A DNA stretch of 63,169 nt from Actinomycetota bacterium (GCA_947455705.1 CANGPO010000002.1:1-63169); one strand, 5' to 3'. Positions 17,904-27,140 are shown, counted from the first letter of the stretch. Notes: generated from the sequence alone by a model not told the origin. Numbers and translations are program-made.

Positions 17904-19453
17904 GACTGACTCCCCCGAATATCCGCACCATCGACCGCTGCCGCCAACACCTCGGCCACGACGACACGGTCGTCAAATGGGGTAATCACACCATGAACGT
18001 CCTGGCCCTGCTCGTGTCCTTTGCCTAGCACGAGCACAACGTCACCGTGATGAGCCGATGCAACTGCATGCTCAATGGCCGCCCGTCGATCTGCGATGTC
18101 AAAGACGTCGATCGATTCAACACCAATCGTTCCGTGAAGGACTGCCGCCCTGATCTCTGCGGCTGGCTCTGAGCGCGGATTGTCATCGGTCACGATGACG
18201 ACATCTGCGAGCCGCGCTGCGGCCAGACCCATATGTGGGCGCTTGGCTCGATCCCGGTCTCCACCGGCGCCAAGCACAACGACGATGCGGCCCGTAACAC
18301 CCTCTCGTGCGGCAATAATCGCACGTTCAACCGCGTCAGGAGTATGTGCGTAATCGACAAACACAACGAGTCCGCGACCTGGATCAGGATCACGTACCCG
18401 CTCCATTCGACCTGGCACGCCACCACAGGCCGAGATACCTCGTGCTGCAACCTCCGGTTGCACTCCGGTTAGTGTGGCCAAGGCCAGTGCACCCAATGCG
18501 TTCGTCGCATTGAAGGAACCGGGAAGGTGCACGACGAAAGACACTCGATCGCTCGCCGGGCCGATGGCTTCTACCTGCGATCCACCGGGCAAGGACGTCA
18601 CACCTTCGACGCTCCAATCAGCTGTGGCTTCTAGCGCGAAGGTCGTGACGTCAAGACCCGCCGCTTGAGCGCGCTCGACTAACAGCTCACCCCACGGATC
18701 TTCAACGCAGATCGCGGCATGGCGCGCTCGCGTTGATGAGAACAACGTGGCCTTCGCATCGAAGTAGTCGTCCATACCGTCGTGGAAATCCAGATGGTCT
18801 TCAGTGAGATTTGTGAAGCCAACGGCAGCGAACGTAACACCATCCACGCGACCGAGGCGCAATGCATGACTGCTCACTTCCATAGACACCGCATTCACAC
18901 CGCGCTCGTGCATCACGGCCAAAAGGGCGTGTACATCCGTGGCTTCAGGAGTAGTTCGAGAGGTGGGAATCACCTCGTCACCAATGCGGGTTCCCACTGT
19001 TCCAATAACCCCAGTCTTAAGCCCCGCAGAACGAAAAGCTGCGTCAAGGAGGTACGACGTAGTCGTCTTTCCATTCGTACCCGTAATTCCTACGACCAAC
19101 ATCGAGCGCGACGGATGTCCATAGATTTCGGCGGCAAGTGCACCGACAATCGATCGAGGATCATCGGCGACGAGTACCGGGAGTCCCGCTGCAACAGCGC
19201 GATCACGTCCAGCCGAATCCGTCAGTATTGCCACCGCGCCGGCATCACGGGCGCTGGGGATGAATTCGGCACCATGGGTATTGAAACCGGGTAGTGCCGC
19301 ATAGAGATCACCCTGCGCAACAGCCCGAGAATCATGCGTGATCCCAGTGATGAGAACAGCGTCCCCAGACTCGTCAACGAGTTCACAGTTGGTCACCGCA
19401 CGAAGGGTCTCCAGTGCCACCCCAGATACGCGCGGACGAGGTCCGATAGCCAC
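17900..19453 (-). CDS. murE: UDP-MurNAc-L-Ala-D-Glu--meso-diaminopimelate ligase MurE
   Basis: The 517-residue ligase adds the third amino acid of the peptidoglycan stem. The ATP loop is GITGTNGKTTTSYLL. The substrate-selecting motif is DDNPRSEP: the DNPR form is known to select meso-diaminopimelate rather than lysine, predicting an A1gamma-type wall. The start is GTG at 19453, 20 bp after the ftsI stop. A TAGGGT element exactly 6 nt before it could serve as a -10 for an internal leaderless transcript or as a weak Shine-Dalgarno sequence. Confidence 0.97.
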   Translation of the reverse strand: MAIGPRPRVSGVALETLRAVTNCELVDESGDAVLITGITHDSRAVAQGDLYAALPGFNTHGAEFIPSARDAGAVAILTDSAGRDRAVAAGLPVLVADDPRSIVGALAAEIYGHPSRSMLVVGITGTNGKTTTSYLLDAAFRSAGLKTGVIGTVGTRIGDEVIPTSRTTPEATDVHALLAVMHERGVNAVSMEVSSHALRLGRVDGVTFAAVGFTNLTEDHLDFHDGMDDYFDAKATLFSSTRARHAAICVEDPWGELLVERAQAAGLDVTTFALEATADWSVEGVTSLPGGSQVEAIGPASDRVSFVVHLPGSFNATNALGALALATLTGVQPEVAARGISACGGVPGRMERVRDPDPGRGLVVFVDYAHTPDAVERAIIAAREGVTGRIVVVLGAGGDRDRAKRPHMGLAAARLADVVIVTDDNPRSEPAAEIRAAVLHGTIGVESIDVFDIADRRAAIEHAVASAHHGDVVLVLGKGHEQGQDVHGVITPFDDRVVVAEVLAAAVDGADIRGSQS

Positions 19454-19459
19454 GCTTCG

Positions 19460-19465
19460 ACCCTA
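19460..19465 (-). promoter_or_regulatory. murE: TAGGGT element before murE
   Basis: TAGGGT-CGAAGC-GTG has the same 6-nt geometry as the leaderless genes elsewhere in the window. It may be an internal promoter of the dcw operon, or AGGG may act as a Shine-Dalgarno. Confidence 0.35.
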
Positions 19466-19473
19466 TCTGGTCG

Positions 19474-21339
19474 CTACCACGTAACCGGGATATCCGGCCG
19501 CGTCACGCCAGTTGGCGGAATCCGGAAGTGCTCGAGGCTGTACGTCATTACTTGCTTGAACACCGGCCCGGCGAGCACGCCACCGTAGTGACCATTGCGC
19601 GGGTTATCGAGAATGACGGCGACGACGACGGATGGATTGTCTGCGGGTGCGAAGCCGATAAACGATGAGGTGTAACCCTGGTAATGTCCACCGACTCCCG
19701 CGCGGTTGGCCGTTCCTGTTTTACCCGCCACCCGGTAACCGGCAATCGCAGCCATCGGGGCTGTGCCTTCCGCCGACACCACCGATTCCAACATTGAGCG
19801 CACCGTGCGCGCAGTCGACACACTGACAACTCGCTCCGCTTTACCAGCAGCAGCAGCGTGGAATTGACCATCGGCCGACGTCAGTCCAGCAATCAACGTC
19901 GGCGATACTTTCACGCCGTCATTGGCAATCGTGGCGTACACAGATGCAGCTTGAACGGCATTAACGCTAAGACCCTGACCGAAGGCGATGGTTCCAAATG
20001 ATGTGTTCGACCAATGGGCCGGATCCGGAACATATCCGCGACTTTCACCTGGGAACTGAAGCCCGGTCGATGAGCCGATGCCAAACTTCTTCAGGTAGCG
20101 ATAGAGGGTAGGTCCACCAATCCGTTCGGCGGCCAGGATCGTTCCGATGTTGCTTGACTTGGCCAACACCCCGTTCAAGGTGAGGTGCAAGGTGCCGTGC
20201 TTGTCGTGATCGTGGAAAACCTTTCCGTGCCGCGACAAGGTTGGCGGAACCGTAATCTTCGTCAGCGGATTGGCCTTACCTTCTTCGATCACCGCAGCCA
20301 TCGTCATGATCTTGGACGTAGAACCAGGCTCAAAAACCTGCGAGAGCGCACGGTTTCCGGTATCGGCTTGCACCGCTTCAGCCGGCTTATTTGGGTCGAA
20401 TGTGGGCACTGTCGCAAGGGCGTAGATCTGACCCGTCTTTGGATTCATCACAACAACGGTCCCACTATCCGCGTGCGCAAACTTCACGCGTTCAGCGATC
20501 GCGTTTTGAGCCACCCACTGGACATCGCGGTCAATCGTTAGCGTGACATTCGTTCCGGCTATTGGATCCGTACCCGTCGACGTGGTGGTAGGAATCGCGA
20601 TGCCCTTGGCGCCGCGTTGGAACACCGTGCTTCCCGGCGTACCTGCCAACTGATCTTGTAAGCCGTACTCAAGCCCGCCGCCACCTTTCCCGTCGCCACG
20701 AACAAATCCAATAACGTTGGCCGCGACTGGCCCGGCAGGATACGTACGCTTGGTCGTTGACTCGCTGAAGATGCCAACCAGTTGCAGGTCGAGAAGTTTC
20801 TGCCACGTTGCCGGCGAAATTCCCTTCTCCACATAGACGAAGCGACGATCACCGACAAGACGTTGTTCATAAGCGCGTGGATCTCCACCCAAGACCGATG
20901 CAAGTCCCCTCGCAACGGACTTCACCTTGCCCCGTGGGATCAGGGTCTGATCTGCCGTGACGTTTACCGCCGCAACCGTGGTAGCGAGAGGCACTGCGTT
21001 TCGATCAACAATGGAACCGCGCTGGGCAGGTAATTCCTTAGTCGTCATAACGGCTTTAAGCGCTTTGGCCGCAAGTTCTGGACCTTGAATCACCTGCAAT
21101 TGAACAACTCTGCCGGCCACGACGACCAGAAGAACCAACGACAGCATCTGCCATGCACGAATTCGACGACCGGCATGCCCGGGAATGAACAGTCGAGTTT
21201 GTGCAGGCCGAGGTGCCCGACGAGTTCTCGTTACCCTGGGTGCGTCGCCATGGCCATCATCAACGTAACGGTAGTCATCATCTGTGTAGCGCTCATCGGA
21301 TCTGGCAGAGCGACGAGGTGGCGGAGCAAGAGTGGTCAT
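19474..21339 (-). CDS. ftsI: Septal peptidoglycan transpeptidase FtsI (class B PBP)
   Basis: This 621-residue class B penicillin-binding protein has a basic, disordered cytoplasmic N-terminus of about 60 residues, one transmembrane helix (about 62-82), a dimerisation/pedestal domain, and a transpeptidase domain with the active-site serine in GSTSKIMT, the SSN triad in AKSSNIGT, and KTGTANRA. It cross-links septal wall with FtsW. ATGA overlap with ftsL. Confidence 0.97.
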   Translation of the reverse strand: MTTLAPPPRRSARSDERYTDDDYRYVDDGHGDAPRVTRTRRAPRPAQTRLFIPGHAGRRIRAWQMLSLVLLVVVAGRVVQLQVIQGPELAAKALKAVMTTKELPAQRGSIVDRNAVPLATTVAAVNVTADQTLIPRGKVKSVARGLASVLGGDPRAYEQRLVGDRRFVYVEKGISPATWQKLLDLQLVGIFSESTTKRTYPAGPVAANVIGFVRGDGKGGGGLEYGLQDQLAGTPGSTVFQRGAKGIAIPTTTSTGTDPIAGTNVTLTIDRDVQWVAQNAIAERVKFAHADSGTVVVMNPKTGQIYALATVPTFDPNKPAEAVQADTGNRALSQVFEPGSTSKIMTMAAVIEEGKANPLTKITVPPTLSRHGKVFHDHDKHGTLHLTLNGVLAKSSNIGTILAAERIGGPTLYRYLKKFGIGSSTGLQFPGESRGYVPDPAHWSNTSFGTIAFGQGLSVNAVQAASVYATIANDGVKVSPTLIAGLTSADGQFHAAAAGKAERVVSVSTARTVRSMLESVVSAEGTAPMAAIAGYRVAGKTGTANRAGVGGHYQGYTSSFIGFAPADNPSVVVAVILDNPRNGHYGGVLAGPVFKQVMTYSLEHFRIPPTGVTRPDIPVTW

Positions 21340-21845
21340 CGCGTCGTCACCACCGCGGTGGTAGCAACCTTTGGAACGCTCGGTGCCGACGCCGGTGCAG
21401 CCTTAACTGCGCGAGGTGGGCGAGGTGCAGGAATCGGAGTACCGAGAATCTTGCCGTCAGCAAGGCGAATGAATACCGGATTATCGGAGGGCACCATTCC
21501 AAGTGCGCGTGCCCGCCTTTGCAACTGCTCAGGTGACTGCGCAACTGCCACACTTTGTGCCAGGAGCTGCCGCTGAATATTCAGCTGATGCTGCGCCTTT
21601 GTTAGGTCGTGGATGCGGAAGCCACCCTCGGCCAACGTGATGTTTAAGAACAGCAGGACCATCATGCCGAGTACCAAAATCGCAGCAATAACAAGGGAGA
21701 ACACACCTGTGCCGGCCACTCGCGGACGTGGTGCGGCTACAACGGTGAGATTTGGCTTGTCGGTCTTTGGTGCCCCTGACGCAGAACGGCGGGCACGCGG
21801 CGCAACCTCGACATTCGGATCAGCAACCGGTAGCGCGGTGCTCAT
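21336..21845 (-). CDS. ftsL: FtsL-like septum protein
   Basis: This 169-residue bitopic protein has a polar N-terminus of about 45 residues, one transmembrane segment (about 47-69, [21 protein letters not shown]), and an extracellular heptad-like region ([19 protein letters not shown]). [17 protein letters not shown] segment resembles the C-terminus of FtsL/DivIC proteins. A Pro/Ala tail of about 40 residues follows. Position between rsmH and ftsI, overlapping both by 4 bp, supports FtsL even though sequence conservation in this family is low. Confidence 0.85.
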   Translation of the reverse strand: MSTALPVADPNVEVAPRARRSASGAPKTDKPNLTVVAAPRPRVAGTGVFSLVIAAILVLGMMVLLFLNITLAEGGFRIHDLTKAQHQLNIQRQLLAQSVAVAQSPEQLQRRARALGMVPSDNPVFIRLADGKILGTPIPAPRPPRAVKAAPASAPSVPKVATTAVVTTR

Positions 21846-22804
21846 GCGGCCTGCCTCATCCGCTCAGCTGCCCGTAAGCGCACCGATGCAGCACGTGGAT
21901 TGAGTTGAATCTCCGCCTCAGAGGCCATCTCCGAGCCACGAGTAAGCAGACTGAATTCGGGTTCGTGGCCCGCCGGGATGAAAGGCATGTCGACAGGAAC
22001 GTCGGTTGTAGCACGAGCCGTGATCGCATGCTTAGTAATGCGATCTTCAAGTGATTGATACGACAACACCACGATGCGGCCGCCAACCTTGAGAGCATCT
22101 AATGCAGCCGGGATTGCCCTTTCGAGAACATCGAGTTCGGCATTTACTTCGATCCGCAGTGCCTGAAAGGTTCGCTTGGCAGGATTTCCGCCGGTGCGGC
22201 GAGCCGGTGCCGGGATGGAATCGCGTACCAAATTCACCAGCCGGGCGCTGGTATCGAATGGCTCACGTGCTCGTTCGCGCACAATCGCCGCAGCAATTTT
22301 GGAAGCGAATTTCTCTTCCCCGTAGAGGCGAAGGATGCGCGCCAGTTCGCCAGCTGCATAGGTATTGAGTACATCGGCTGCTGTTGGGCCGGTGGATGGA
22401 TCCATCCGCATATCGAGTGGAGCGTCGTAGGAGTAGGCAAAACCTCGCTCCCGTTGATCAAGCTGCATCGAGGAAACACCGAGATCGAAAAGTATTCCGT
22501 CAACCCGAGGCAATCCCGCCTGGTGAAGTACCTCTGGAAGCTCGTCATACACCGCGTGAACGAGGACGGTGCGTTCTGCAAACGGCGCAAGACGTTCGGC
22601 GCTCAGCGCTAGTGCTGACTCGTCACGGTCGATACCGACGAGTCGAACATCGGGAAAACGGGTAAGGAGGGCTTCGCTATGCCCGCCGAGGCCCAGCGTG
22701 GCATCAACAACAACCGCATTTGGCCGATCAAGGGCAGGAGCCAACAACGCAAGACACCGGTCCAGAAAGACCGGGACGTGCGACGGCGTTGGCACGATTG
22801 TCAT
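21842..22804 (-). CDS. rsmH: 16S rRNA (cytosine(1402)-N4)-methyltransferase RsmH
   Basis: The 320-residue SAM-dependent methyltransferase modifies the ribosomal P site. Motif I is [15 protein letters not shown], followed by [27 protein letters not shown] and [17 protein letters not shown]. The ATG at 22804 is chosen because the conserved N-terminus ([13 protein letters not shown]) starts just after it. The frame upstream of 22804 is occupied in another reading frame by the small gene at 22807-22956, whose stop lies 2 bp before this start. Confidence 0.97.
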   Translation of the reverse strand: MTIVPTPSHVPVFLDRCLALLAPALDRPNAVVVDATLGLGGHSEALLTRFPDVRLVGIDRDESALALSAERLAPFAERTVLVHAVYDELPEVLHQAGLPRVDGILFDLGVSSMQLDQRERGFAYSYDAPLDMRMDPSTGPTAADVLNTYAAGELARILRLYGEEKFASKIAAAIVRERAREPFDTSARLVNLVRDSIPAPARRTGGNPAKRTFQALRIEVNAELDVLERAIPAALDALKVGGRIVVLSYQSLEDRITKHAITARATTDVPVDMPFIPAGHEPEFSLLTRGSEMASEAEIQLNPRAASVRLRAAERMRQAA

Positions 22805-22806
22805 CG

Positions 22807-22956
22807 TCAGCCGATCCGACCAATAACCATAGAGACGACGTAGACCATCGCGGCAGCAAGTGCTGCGGCACCGATAAGTGCAAGAACTGAACGCGATGCA
22901 GATGGAGCGGCTGAGCCAGACTCCTGCGGCACAGGGCGCATGATCGTTTGTGACAT
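22807..22956 (-). CDS. Small single-pass membrane protein (49 aa) between mraZ and rsmH
   Basis: I do not recognise this protein. Translation from the ATG at 22956 gives a polar N-terminus ([20 protein letters not shown]), one hydrophobic segment at about residues 24-46 ([20 protein letters not shown]), and ends at IGRIG. A strong Shine-Dalgarno AGGAGG lies 7 nt upstream, and the stop is 2 bp before the rsmH start, so coupling is likely. A hairpin GGCCC/GGGCC (22970-22983) sits immediately upstream of the Shine-Dalgarno. The N-in or N-out orientation is not certain; few charges flank the segment (one Arg before, one Arg after). The operon position suggests a division or envelope role, which is inference. 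Confidence 0.75.
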   Translation of the reverse strand: MSQTIMRPVPQESGSAAPSASRSVLALIGAAALAAAMVYVVSMVIGRIG

Positions 22957-23160
22957 TGCCAAGCCTCCTGGCCCGTGTGGGCCCTCGCGGTGGGGGTCTG
23001 GATGAGGTGCTGACTTCGGGACGCTGATGTCGCGTTCTTGCTGATTTCAAGGGTTTTTATGCTGTCGTGGCCCTAGGTCCCCGTCCGTCACACTCATCGC
23101 CTGCAACCGGGGAAGGTGCGTCAGGAGCAGGTGACGGCGCGGAGACCTCGTGTCACGACA

Positions 23161-23589
23161 TCAACCGGTCGGAATCACCTCACCGTCTAGATCGACGAAC
23201 GACTGCTCGGTCCCAGACAGGTAGGACTCCCATGCCTGCGCATCCCAGATTTCAATACGCGTGTCTGCACCGACGACGACGCAGTCGCGGGTCAGTCCGG
23301 CGTAATCGCGCAAGTTCTGCGGAATAGTGATGCGGCCCTGCTTATCGGGCACATCGTCGTGGGCGCTTGCAAACAACACACGCGTGTAGGCGCGCACACG
23401 CTCGCTGGTTTGGGAACCAGCGCGTAACTGCTCGGCATAGCCAGCAAAACCAGACTCTGTCCACACAACCAGACAGCGATCCTGGCCTTTGGTCATCACC
23501 AAGCCATCGGACAGGGCTTCACGGAATTTCGCCGGCAGGATGACCCGATTCTTCTCATCCAAACGTGGGGTATGCGTACCAAGGAACAA
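23161..23589 (-). CDS. mraZ: Transcriptional regulator MraZ
   Basis: The 142-residue protein has two AbrB/SpoVT-like half domains: [16 protein letters not shown] (about residues 11-26) and [13 protein letters not shown] (about 82-94). MraZ binds repeated sites upstream of its own operon and, in studied bacteria, represses dcw transcription. The start is TTG at 23589 ([11 protein letters not shown], the canonical N-terminus) with GGAGGTGA 6 nt upstream. It is first gene of the dcw operon, with a repeat operator at 23652-23701. Confidence 0.96.
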   Translation of the reverse strand: MFLGTHTPRLDEKNRVILPAKFREALSDGLVMTKGQDRCLVVWTESGFAGYAEQLRAGSQTSERVRAYTRVLFASAHDDVPDKQGRITIPQNLRDYAGLTRDCVVVGADTRIEIWDAQAWESYLSGTEQSFVDLDGEVIPTG

Positions 23590-23651
23590 CTCAGGTCACC
23601 TCCGATCTGCGTCTGCGTCACCATGCCGTTTCTGGTTCACATGTGGTCATG

Positions 23652-23701
23652 CTCCCCAAGTTCCTCCACTTTACTCCACTTATGGCCCCTATGACTCCCC
23701 T
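23652..23701 (-). promoter_or_regulatory. mraZ: MraZ-type operator with 10-bp repeat period
   Basis: On the plus strand five successive 10-mers read CTCCCCAAGT, TCCTCCACTT, TACTCCACTT, ATGGCCCCTA, TGACTCCCCT. On the mraZ strand this is AAGTGGAGTA-AAGTGGAGGA with weaker flanking units. Tandem G-rich boxes spaced one helical turn apart, upstream of mraZ, are the known MraZ binding arrangement. No other gene was seen in 23590-23902; that gap holds this operator and presumably the promoter. Confidence 0.75.
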
Positions 23702-23902
23702 TTGGCCATGTTTTTTGGAAAAGTTTTGGACGATCTGGCACAACACCACAGGTCAGACCGGTGGTGCGATGTGGAGGGTAAACCTGCCTATGCAGTCTTA
23801 TGTAGCTGCGCGACAGCAGGATCGCGGTGAGGGTGTGGCCTGCAGATGCCCCTGGGGGCGGGTCAGCCGCGCGCCTCGGGGCGGCCTGAGGGGAACGACG
23901 AG

Positions 23903-24466
23903 TTAGGCGTCCGGAGTCGTCGGGCCGGCATGACCGAGATCAAGTCGACGATCCTGCGTGTTCAGGATCTCTAGGTCAACCACCGAACTTGGCCAATCAT
24001 GAATGACTGACGTGCGTAGAACAATGTCTTGCAGTGATCGGTTTTCACGGCTGATCGCGCACCACACCAATCCAATCGGAACGACGGCGCAGGCAACAGC
24101 ACGAATCAGCGCAACAAACCAGTTCACCCGGCGTCCCGTACGGCTCACCACCCGAAGACCCACGACGCGGTTTCCGACGGTACGTCCGTAGGTGGCCCAG
24201 CAACCCCACAGATAGAGCACCATGAACGCCAAACCAACAGCAACAAATGTTCCGAAGGTCCAACGAGGAACTCGATAGTTACGCGGATCAATCAAGAATC
24301 GCAGCAGGGCGAGCCCTATGTACGATCCGATCGTCAAAATGGCGACCGTCGCGTAATCGACCCCGCCTGCGACCAAGCGAGAAACCAACCCAGCTCGCAA
24401 CCCTTGAACATCGCGGGCTGCCGGCGGGAGCACCTCGGCGGGAACATGCCGCATTCGCTCACTCAT
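23903..24466 (-). CDS. RDD family membrane protein
   Basis: The 187-residue protein carries the RDD domain: SRLVAGGVDYATVAILT near the first transmembrane segment (the R and D positions), further hydrophobic segments around residues 70-95 and 120-140, and TYGRTVGNRVVGLRVV followed by RSLQDIVLRTSVIHDW. The function of RDD proteins is mostly unknown; some affect ion or osmolyte movement. The ATG at 24466 has GAGGG 7 nt upstream; an upstream GTG-type frame start at 24517 would overlap the preceding gene. It follows the gene at 24477 by 10 bp. Confidence 0.85.
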   Translation of the reverse strand: MSERMRHVPAEVLPPAARDVQGLRAGLVSRLVAGGVDYATVAILTIGSYIGLALLRFLIDPRNYRVPRWTFGTFVAVGLAFMVLYLWGCWATYGRTVGNRVVGLRVVSRTGRRVNWFVALIRAVACAVVPIGLVWCAISRENRSLQDIVLRTSVIHDWPSSVVDLEILNTQDRRLDLGHAGPTTPDA

Positions 24467-24476
24467 AGCGTGACCC

Positions 24477-25283
24477 TCATGACGTCGATTCCTGACCTGT
24501 CGAGGAGCTAGGCACATCGCGTCGACGGCTATTGCGTCGAAGCATGAACCTGTCTACCCAGTGATTGACCAGTTCGTCGCCGGACAGTGCAACAAGCCTG
24601 CCCTGGTTGACGAAGTCAGCCGCCACACCCGTGGTCGAATCCCTAATGATTTCAGGCAAATCCACATCGTCGATAACGTCTTCGGCAAGCCCGGCGACGT
24701 CGACGCGCGTTCGCACGATCTCGGTCAGATCCATCCCATCAAGAACCTTGGTCACAATCCGATCGAGGTCAACGCGGCTGATAACCACGTCGGTCAAATC
24801 CATACCGTCGAGAGCCGACGTCACAATCCGATCAATGTCCACCATGTCGAGCACAAGACCGGTGACATCTACGCGGTCGACAACCTGGCCGACCAGACCA
24901 GGAACCAGTCCCGGAACAACCGAGTCCAGAGTGTCCGTCGTCGCCGTGGCCAAGTCACCGGTCGCGGCTTGCCGGACGTGCCTGCCTCGATCCCCCAACC
25001 GATCAAGCATGGAACCAAGTGAGAGTGCCTGCGGCACAAGAGGTGGATGTTTAACGAACTCCCACGCCACCTGAGCCGCTGGCGCAGCAACGTACGCCGC
25101 TGCCTTACTCACGGCAACAATCGGCGTCGCAATAGTGGCCGCGGCCCCTAGCGCGACATCAATCGGAGCCTGAACGCCCGGTGGAAGTTTCGGTCCCGGC
25201 TCGTGGATGATCGCGGTGAGATCGCGTGGCTCGCTCACCGTTGGTGAGGTTGGCGCCTCCACCCACTCCTGACTCATAGACAC
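24477..25283 (-). CDS. Hypothetical protein with Val-Asp-Leu/Ile repeat array
   Basis: I can assign no function. The 268-residue protein has an acidic N-terminus, an Ala-rich hydrophobic stretch (about residues 44-78), then five related segments of about 20-22 residues at about 135-215 of the form VD(L/I/V)xxIVxxxLDGMDLTD. The second and third copies are nearly identical. The repeats suggest a regular helical or solenoid array; the C-terminus is basic (RRNSRRRD). A GTG at 25283 and an ATG at 25277 are both possible starts. It is probably co-transcribed with the RDD gene downstream, so it may be a membrane-associated partner. Confidence 0.65.
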   Translation of the reverse strand: MSMSQEWVEAPTSPTVSEPRDLTAIIHEPGPKLPPGVQAPIDVALGAAATIATPIVAVSKAAAYVAAPAAQVAWEFVKHPPLVPQALSLGSMLDRLGDRGRHVRQAATGDLATATTDTLDSVVPGLVPGLVGQVVDRVDVTGLVLDMVDIDRIVTSALDGMDLTDVVISRVDLDRIVTKVLDGMDLTEIVRTRVDVAGLAEDVIDDVDLPEIIRDSTTGVAADFVNQGRLVALSGDELVNHWVDRFMLRRNSRRRDVPSSSTGQESTS

Positions 25284-25348
25284 AGTGTGTCCTAGTCCCC
25301 GTCACCTGCGCACGTCACCGTTGTCATAACCCCATCTGGGTTGTGTCT

Positions 25349-25876
25349 TTACGGAGCGGTAAGTGGCCCGGATTTCGCTGCCGGGAAGTAGTTCTGAGCG
25401 ATCCCCGAGGAACGCTTGGGGATCATGACCGAGCGCGTCCACGACGTGATGACATCACCGTGCTGGTTCAGCCCACGGGAAAACATGGTGATGATGCCCA
25501 TTTCGGGACGCGAGGCGCTCTCCCTCATGTCTGTGCAGACGCTCTCGGCGTAGAGAGTGTCGCCGATGTACACCGGGTGGGTCAGTTTGATGTCGTTCCA
25601 GCCAAGGTTGGCCACCGCATTCTGACTCATGTCCAGCACAGTCATTCCAAGAATGATCGCGACGGTCAGGCCCGAGTTCACGATGATTCGGCCACCCGAT
25701 ACCGGGTTCGACTCGGCGAAATGGGCGTTGAAGTGATTCTGATTCGTATTGCAGGTGAGCTGCGTGAACCACGTGGAGTCTGCCTCAGAGATGGTCCTAC
25801 CAATGGCGTGCTGGTAGACGTCCCCGACAACGAAGTCCTCGAAGAACCGTCCGAGCACCGCCTCATGAACTGCCAT
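25349..25876 (-). CDS. MaoC-like hotdog-fold hydratase
   Basis: The 175-residue protein resembles single-domain MaoC-type (R)-specific enoyl-CoA or mesaconyl-type hydratases. FFEDFVVGDVYQHAIGRTISEAD is the usual N-terminal block, and HFNAHFAESNPVSGGRIIVNSGLTVAI the region with the catalytic His/Asn area, followed by WNDIKLTHPVYIGDTLYAES. The substrate is unknown. The start is taken at the ATG at 25876, with AAAGGA 8 nt upstream; an ATG at 25882 adds two residues. The same frame stays open upstream to 26071 and encodes a Cys/His-rich stretch (see findings). Confidence 0.85.
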   Translation of the reverse strand: MAVHEAVLGRFFEDFVVGDVYQHAIGRTISEADSTWFTQLTCNTNQNHFNAHFAESNPVSGGRIIVNSGLTVAIILGMTVLDMSQNAVANLGWNDIKLTHPVYIGDTLYAESVCTDMRESASRPEMGIITMFSRGLNQHGDVITSWTRSVMIPKRSSGIAQNYFPAAKSGPLTAP

Positions 25877-26153
25877 GTCCATCGTCCTTTCGCACACATC
25901 AGAGGGCGAATACGCCCCGCCCGCTGCTGGGATCCTCCCATTGCGGTCCCGACACGTGCACTTAAACCAGACGTGACCTTCGGCACGTGCACCACAGACC
26001 ACCAAGCACTCGTCGCACACTGGTGACCGGCTCAACCTCTCGGGAACGCACGGGTGATGGTGGTCGTCCAACGAGCAGTTAGGCGCTCAGGTCGCCTTTC
26101 TGGTCACAGCAGGCAAGAATCATGATCACGCACCGACTAACTGGGGAGATTTC

Positions 26154-27140
26154 GTGGCCAGTGATTTCACCGATGTCCGGACAGCACCGGTCACAGACGA
26201 CGACCTGAGTAATGTCGTGCAGACAGCCGCGGTGATCGCCCGATCCATTGAATCGGTAGTGGAGGGTAAGCCCGAGGTCGTCAGGCTGGCCCTGATCGTG
26301 CTGTTCGCACAGGGGCACCTGCTGCTCGAGGACGTTCCAGGGGTTGGCAAGACCACCCTGGCCAAGACCTTGGCCAAGACTCTTGATTGTTCAGTTCGGC
26401 GAATCCAATTCACCCCAGATCTCCTGCCCAGTGACGTCACCGGCGTGAGCATCTTCAATCAATTGACGCATCAATTCGAGTTCCGACCTGGTGCCGTGTT
26501 CGCCAATATCGTGCTTGGTGACGAGATCAACCGAGCATCGCCAAAGACACAGTCGGCGCTGCTTGAATGTATGGAAGAGCAGCAAGTCACCGTCGATGGC
26601 ACCACGTATCACTTAGCCTCACCCTTCATCGTGATTGCTACACAGAACCCCATCGATATGGAAGGCACCTACCCACTTCCCGAGGCACAGCGCGATCGGT
26701 TTATGGCCCGAGTGTCTATGGGTTACCCCGATAGGGCTGCTGAGATTGCCATGCTCGACGGACATGCCGCGCGCAAACCGCTTGACGCAATCCAGCCGGT
26801 CGCTGATGCCGCCGCGGTGGCCGGACTCATCGAGGCCGTTAACCGCATCCACGTCTCACCTGCAATTCGTCAGTATGCGGTAGATATTGCCCATGCCACA
26901 CGCACCCACCGCGACATCCGACTCGGCGCGTCACCGCGCGCAACCCTGCACGTAATTCGGGCAGCAAAGGCGTCCGCAGCACTTCAATCCCGCGACTACG
27001 TCCTACCTGACGACATTCAAGAACTTGCCGCACCCGTACTGGCACACCGCCTCATTCTCACTGCTGATGCGCAAATCGGTGGCCGCACTCCAGCGGCGAT
27101 CATTGCTGACATTCTGCAACGCACCCCGGTATCGAACTGA
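26154..27140 (+). CDS. MoxR family AAA+ ATPase
   Basis: The 328-residue MoxR-type ATPase has Walker A EDVPGVGKTTLAK (about residues 59-71), Walker B VLGDEINRA (about 121), and sensor regions IATQNPIDMEGTYPLPEAQRDRF. MoxR proteins act as chaperone-like ATPases that usually work with VWA or DUF58 proteins encoded next door, as here. The start is GTG at 26154 with GGGGAGA upstream. It is first gene of a three-gene operon; the TGA overlaps the next ATG by 1 bp. Confidence 0.95.
   Translation: MASDFTDVRTAPVTDDDLSNVVQTAAVIARSIESVVEGKPEVVRLALIVLFAQGHLLLEDVPGVGKTTLAKTLAKTLDCSVRRIQFTPDLLPSDVTGVSIFNQLTHQFEFRPGAVFANIVLGDEINRASPKTQSALLECMEEQQVTVDGTTYHLASPFIVIATQNPIDMEGTYPLPEAQRDRFMARVSMGYPDRAAEIAMLDGHAARKPLDAIQPVADAAAVAGLIEAVNRIHVSPAIRQYAVDIAHATRTHRDIRLGASPRATLHVIRAAKASAALQSRDYVLPDDIQELAAPVLAHRLILTADAQIGGRTPAAIIADILQRTPVSN

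Noticed and set aside
24561-25074. Two overlapping plus-strand frames of 150-170 codons
   Set aside because: They lie opposite the Val-Asp-Leu repeat protein and mirror its repeats in two frames; no recognisable domain.
25343-26026. 227-codon plus-strand frame
   Set aside because: Opposite the MaoC-like gene; no family resemblance and no ribosome binding site.
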